Positions 14,288-17,157 of a stretch of 17,157 nucleotides of DNA are shown one piece after another (the stretch's first letter is position 1; every line of letters begins with the position of its first letter). Made by a program: the position numbers and the translations under genes. Under the pieces are notes generated by a model, which was not told where the DNA came from, did no database searches, and saw only the letters and a list, made by a program, of their open reading frames with translations. The stretch lies in contig JBBRMQ010000072.1 in assembly GCA_038230775.1 (NCBI GenBank), positions 1 through 17,157 of the forward strand, read 5' to 3'. Source of the stretch: JBBRMQ01 sp038230775 (lineage in GTDB: Bacteria > Acidobacteriota > Thermoanaerobaculia > Gp7-AA8).

Positions 14288-15844
14288 ATGTTCTGCATCC
14301 ACTGCAGGTCGGAGATCGATCCGAAGTTCAAAGCGTGTCCGTTCTGCGGCGAAGCGATCACTGACTTCCTGCGTCGCTTCGCGAACGAGCCCATCGACGG
14401 CAAGTACCAGCTCCTGTCGCGCCTCGGCGTCGGCGGCATGGGCGAGGTCTACAAGGCGCTGCACCTCCACCTGAACTCGATCCGCGTGATCAAGGTGATG
14501 CGGCCGCAGATCTCGAACGAAGAGGAAGCGCACGATCGCTTCCTTCGTGAGGCGCGGCTCGCCACGCGCATCCAGCATCCGAACGTCGCCACCCTGTTCG
14601 ACTTCTCGACGCTCGACGACGGCTCGCGTTACATGGTCTGGGAGTACATCGAAGGCATCAACCTGCACGAGCTGATTCAGTCGCGCGGTCCGCTGTCGCC
14701 GCGGTACGCCGCGGATGTTGCGATCGAAGCGCTGCACGGGCTGGATGCGATTCATCGCGCGGGCATCGTGCATCGCGACATCAGTCCGGAAAATCTGATG
14801 GTCTCGCGCGGCGACGAAGGGCAGGAACGCGTCAAGATCATCGACCTCGGAATCGCCAAGGCGGGCATCGATGGCGAGGACAAGACCAAGACCGGCATGT
14901 TCGTCGGCAAGTGGAAGTACTGCTCTCCCGAACACCTCGGCCTGCTGCCCGAAGGGGAGCGCATCGACGGCCGCGCCGATCTCTATTCGTTCGGCATCGT
15001 GCTGTACGAGATGCTGACCGGCGTGCCGCCGTTTCAGGCCGACACGCCGCACAGCTATTTGATGATGCATTCGTCGGAGCGCCCGAAAGCGCTGCGCGAT
15101 GTGAATCCGTCCATGGCGTCGGCGCCGCAGCTCGAAGCGCTGATGTTCCGTGCGCTGGAGAAGGATCGGAAGAATCGATTCGCAACGGCCCGCGAATTCG
15201 CGACGGCGATCGAGCAGATCAAATCGACGCTGTCAGCAGAAGCTTCTACGGCGACCACCGTTGCGTTGGGAACCGCCGCGCCGACGCAGATCATGACGTC
15301 GGATGGATCGGCGCCCACGCTCATCACGGCTGCTGTGGATGTGCCCGTTCCAACACCAAAACGCCGTTTCGGAATGATTGCTGCGGTTGCCGCCGCTGCG
15401 GCCGCCGCGGCGGCGATCGTAGCTGGAATGATGCGGACACCAGCGACGGTGCCGCCGTCGAAGCCTGTCGTTCGTGCGTCCATCGCTCAGCCGCCGCCTG
15501 CGATCGTCCCGAGGACCGAAAGCGCAGCCGCGCTGTCGTCGTCGGTGTCCGTCGTGGCGGAGAAGCGCGGACACCTCGGCGTCAACGCATTTCCGTGGGC
15601 CGAGGTGACGAAGATCCGCAACGTGCAGAGCGGCGATGACGTCGAGTTGCGCGCGCCGCTCGTGACGCCGGCACCGATCGATCTGCCGGCCGGGCGCTAC
15701 GAGATCACGTTCTCGAATCCGGCGTTTGGCAAATCGATTCGGAAGACGGTGAACATCGCAGCCGGTCAGGAGCAGCTCATCACCGTCACCTTTGCGGATG
15801 CGACCTCCGCGGCGTTGCCTTCTCTCAGCGAGGACATTCAGTGA
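14288..15844 (+). CDS. Transmembrane Ser/Thr protein kinase with N-terminal zinc ribbon and C-terminal PEGA domain
   Basis: I choose ATG 14288 over 14282 because AAGG (14276-14279) is then eight bases away. The 518-residue product opens with a zinc ribbon (C3, C6, C17, C20). The Hanks-type kinase domain (about 40-320) has glycine loop GVGGMGEVYKA (47-57), K69, E88, catalytic H162-R-D164 and D186-L-G188, CSPEHL (212-217) and D232. Unusually, the HRDLKPEN motif reads HRDISPEN, with Ser166 replacing the usual lysine; this substitution occurs in some bacterial kinases such as myxobacterial ones and does not by itself prove inactivity. A membrane helix (about 359-381) separates the cytoplasmic kinase from a PEGA-type external domain (about 428-508). 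The next gene overlaps it (GTGA). The targets are unknown. Confidence 0.92.
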   Translation: MFCIHCRSEIDPKFKACPFCGEAITDFLRRFANEPIDGKYQLLSRLGVGGMGEVYKALHLHLNSIRVIKVMRPQISNEEEAHDRFLREARLATRIQHPNVATLFDFSTLDDGSRYMVWEYIEGINLHELIQSRGPLSPRYAADVAIEALHGLDAIHRAGIVHRDISPENLMVSRGDEGQERVKIIDLGIAKAGIDGEDKTKTGMFVGKWKYCSPEHLGLLPEGERIDGRADLYSFGIVLYEMLTGVPPFQADTPHSYLMMHSSERPKALRDVNPSMASAPQLEALMFRALEKDRKNRFATAREFATAIEQIKSTLSAEASTATTVALGTAAPTQIMTSDGSAPTLITAAVDVPVPTPKRRFGMIAAVAAAAAAAAAIVAGMMRTPATVPPSKPVVRASIAQPPPAIVPRTESAAALSSSVSVVAEKRGHLGVNAFPWAEVTKIRNVQSGDDVELRAPLVTPAPIDLPAGRYEITFSNPAFGKSIRKTVNIAAGQEQLITVTFADATSAALPSLSEDIQ

Positions 15845-16929
15845 GGAAGCTGGCGATCGTCGCCGCGCTTCTCGTTGCGCTGCCTCTGGCGGCGGCGGAG
15901 AAGTGGTGGGATTTCTACAAGCGTGGCGTCGCCGCCGTGCAGGCCGGGAACTCGCAGGCCGGCATCGACGCGCTGCAGAAAGCGATCAGCGAGTCGCCGT
16001 CGGAAGCCGCGTCGGTTAGGCCGAAGAACGAGACGTTCGTCTATGTGCCGCACTACTGGCTCGGCGTCGCGAAGTTCCAGCTCGGCGATCCCGATGGCGC
16101 AGTGCGCGAATTCCGGGCGTCTGAAGAGCAGGGAGCGGTACAGAAAACGGCGTTCTATGCGCAGCTTCGCGACTGGGTCGGCAAGGCGCAGTCACAGAAG
16201 CAGCACGCGACGGACAGCGCTGCCGCGGATGTGAAGCGCGAGGCGAATGCGGCCGTCGGAAAGGCGGTGTCCGCACAGATGGATGCCGTCGCCGCGGGCG
16301 CGGATCGCAGCGATGCGTACCGTGCGGCCCAACGCAAGCTGCAGGAAGCGATGGATGCGGCGAACGGCAGCGATGCGCGCGCTTTCCGCCACGCGTCCGA
16401 GGCGGCGCTGCAGGCCAGGGACCTTTTTGCGGGCGCGGCGGAGGAAGCGAAGAAACTCAAGGCCTCGCGGCCGGTGATGGTCGCGCGGCAGCCGCCTCCA
16501 CAGCCGCAGCCGCAGCCGAAGGTCGCGATTGTCGATCCGCCGAAGGAAGAGCCGAAGCCCGTGGCACCTGCTCCGGCGCCGGTGGTGATCAAAGCCGAGT
16601 TGCCGGCTCCCGCCGCCGCGGCGCCGCGCGACAACGACCTGCGCGATCAGTTGCAGGCCGCGTATCGCGCATTCGCCGCCGGCGATCTCACGAGCTCGGA
16701 ACAACTGCTGAGCGGGATGTTGACTTCGTCCTCGACCGGCGAGGCGTATCTGCTTCGCGGCTGCGTGCGGTACACGCGTTCGATGCTCGGGCGTCAGCCG
16801 GACATGCGCGGCGCGGTCTCGGACTTTCGCGCCGCGCTGAAGGCGAACCGTGGGTTGCGGCTGGATCGCCGCGCCTTCTCGCCGAAGCTCGTCTCGTTCT
16901 TCGAGGACGTGAAGAAGAAGAGCTCGTAA
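15841..16929 (+). CDS. Exported TPR protein with proline-rich linker
   Basis: This 362-residue protein starts at a GTG overlapping the kinase stop, with GAGGA (15830-15834) six bases upstream. A signal peptide (MRKLAIVAALLVALPLAAA) precedes TPR-like helices (about 20-115: FYKRGVAAVQAGNSQAGIDALQKAI, HYWLGVAKFQLGDPDGAVREF). An alanine-rich helical, possibly coiled-coil, region (about 125-210) follows. A Pro/Gln-rich linker (about 217-262) leads to a second TPR-like domain (about 265-360: AYRAFAAGDLTSSEQLL, AYLLRGCVRYTRSM). TPR proteins act as docking scaffolds. Tight coupling to the kinase gene suggests it works with the kinase's external PEGA domain, but that is inference. A hairpin follows the stop within ten bases. 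Confidence 0.85.
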   Translation: MRKLAIVAALLVALPLAAAEKWWDFYKRGVAAVQAGNSQAGIDALQKAISESPSEAASVRPKNETFVYVPHYWLGVAKFQLGDPDGAVREFRASEEQGAVQKTAFYAQLRDWVGKAQSQKQHATDSAAADVKREANAAVGKAVSAQMDAVAAGADRSDAYRAAQRKLQEAMDAANGSDARAFRHASEAALQARDLFAGAAEEAKKLKASRPVMVARQPPPQPQPQPKVAIVDPPKEEPKPVAPAPAPVVIKAELPAPAAAAPRDNDLRDQLQAAYRAFAAGDLTSSEQLLSGMLTSSSTGEAYLLRGCVRYTRSMLGRQPDMRGAVSDFRAALKANRGLRLDRRAFSPKLVSFFEDVKKKSS

Positions 16930-16938
16930 CCGAAGTAG

Positions 16939-16959
16939 CGGCGGCCTCCCTGGCCGCCG
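16939..16959. repeat. GC-rich hairpin after the kinase/TPR operon
   Basis: CGGCGGCC (16939-16946) pairs perfectly with GGCCGCCG (16952-16959) around a TCCCT loop, ten bases after the TPR-protein stop. It could slow or stop transcription, but no T-run follows, so I list it as a hairpin repeat rather than an intrinsic terminator. Confidence 0.6.
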
Positions 16960-16961
16960 AA

Positions 16962-17014
16962 GTGTGGGGCCAGTCCTCCGACTGGCCAGGCCAGCCGGAG
17001 GGCTGGCCCCACAC
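16962..17014. repeat. Palindromic element: outer stem enclosing two hairpins (second example)
   Basis: Outer arms GTGTGG (16962-16967) and CCACAC (17009-17014) enclose two tandem hairpins: GGCCAGT/ACTGGCC (16968-16974 with 16981-16987) and GGCCAGCC/GGCTGGCC (16989-16996 with 17002-17009; base 17009 is shared with the outer arm). The architecture equals that of 10603-10659 with different inner stems. Confidence 0.75.
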
Positions 17015-17018
17015 CTGG

Positions 17019-17043
17019 CTGGCGCCAGACTTGTCAGCGCTGA
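17019..17043. repeat. Two adjacent 10-bp palindromes
   Basis: CTGGCGCCAG (17019-17028) and TCAGCGCTGA (17034-17043) are each perfect palindromes, five bases apart, within the hairpin-rich tail of the window. No function is evident. Confidence 0.5.
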
Positions 17044-17047
17044 GTAG

Positions 17048-17072
17048 AAAGGGCCAGCCCGAAGGCTGGCCC
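17048..17072 (-). terminator. Probable intrinsic terminator for the minus-strand gene at the right edge
   Basis: Read on the minus strand, GGGCCAGCC (17072-17064) and GGCTGGCCC (17059-17051) form a perfect nine-base-pair stem closed by a TTCG loop, a very stable C(UUCG)G tetraloop in RNA. It begins eight bases after a stop codon and is followed by TTTCTACT. The T-run is short, so termination may be partial. The same stem sequence is related to the neighbouring GGCCAGCC hairpins, so this may also be a captured repeat unit. Confidence 0.55.
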
Positions 17073-17080
17073 ACGAACAG

Positions 17081-17157
17081 CTAGTGCGCTTTGACTGCGA
17101 CCGGCGTCGCGGCGTCTTCGCTCTGAATGCGCATTCCGTAGAACGAGCGATAGACGA
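17081..17157 (-). CDS. C-terminal end of a gene that starts beyond the window
   Basis: The minus-strand frame ending at TAG (17083-17081) reads VYRSFYGMRIQSEDAATPV and then AVKAH before the stop. I do not recognise the family from 24 residues. The open frame to the window edge, the protein-like composition and the terminator-like hairpin just downstream support a real gene. Confidence 0.45.
   Translation of the reverse strand, partial: VYRSFYGMRIQSEDAATPVAVKAH

Noticed and set aside
12909..15070. Minus-strand frames opposite the peptidase-MA and kinase genes (12909-13763 and 13859-15070)
   Set aside because: Antisense to well-supported genes, with no domains or plausible starts.
16939..16959. 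Intrinsic terminator for the kinase/TPR operon
   Set aside because: The stem is strong but no T-run follows, so it is kept as a hairpin repeat only.
1..17157. CRISPR array, tRNA, rRNA, insertion sequence or phage genes
   Set aside because: No regularly spaced direct repeats, cloverleaf or rRNA signature, transposase, integrase or phage structural gene was seen.

Overview
The window is high-GC bacterial DNA that is densely coding, with a diderm (Gram-negative) gene set: a TonB-dependent outer-membrane receptor, two lipobox lipoproteins and several signal peptides. M28-PDZ-TolB peptidases, FecR-type regulators, peptidase-MA/TPR proteins, PEGA-tailed Ser/Thr kinases and the palindromic repeats seen here together suggest Acidobacteriota or a neighbouring phylum. 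That placement is an inference; no rRNA or other marker gene is present.

Layout. (1) 2-2647 (+): the 3' part of a secreted M28 metallopeptidase carrying PA, PDZ and TolB-propeller modules; its N-terminus lies outside the window. (2) 2648-3089: a gene-free, repeat-dense spacer with a 101-bp inverted repeat, two hairpins and a 25-bp direct repeat. (3) 3090-8148 (+): a tight four-gene unit of ECF sigma factor, FecR-like anti-sigma factor, STN-bearing TonB-dependent receptor and a periplasmic protein fusing a c-type haem domain to a PHM-like copper monooxygenase. The last gene overlaps tail-to-tail with the next unit. (4) 10572-8126 (-): a MerA-like flavin disulfide oxidoreductase, a Cu/Zn superoxide dismutase lipoprotein and a small lipoprotein. 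(5) 11057-10665 (-): a YjbQ-family protein, separated from unit 4 by a structured palindromic element. (6) 11139-16929 (+): a membrane-anchored TPR/peptidase-MA protein, a small two-helix membrane protein with a BamE/SmpA-like tail, a zinc-ribbon Ser/Thr kinase with a PEGA tail, and an exported TPR protein. (7) 16930-17157: another hairpin cluster, then the last codons of a minus-strand gene.

How they may work together. Unit 3 looks like a FecI/FecR/FecA-style surface-signalling cassette whose output includes a predicted redox enzyme in the periplasm rather than only an uptake receptor. Unit 4 looks like envelope oxidative-stress or redox maintenance. Unit 6 looks like an envelope-facing module in which a transmembrane kinase is encoded beside an extracytoplasmic protease and TPR scaffolds. 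The most interesting points are the sigma/anti-sigma/receptor/haem-copper monooxygenase operon, the kinase-protease cluster, the recurrent GTGTGG...CCACAC palindromic elements, and the near-exclusive use of TTA leucine codons in a TTA-GGC context.
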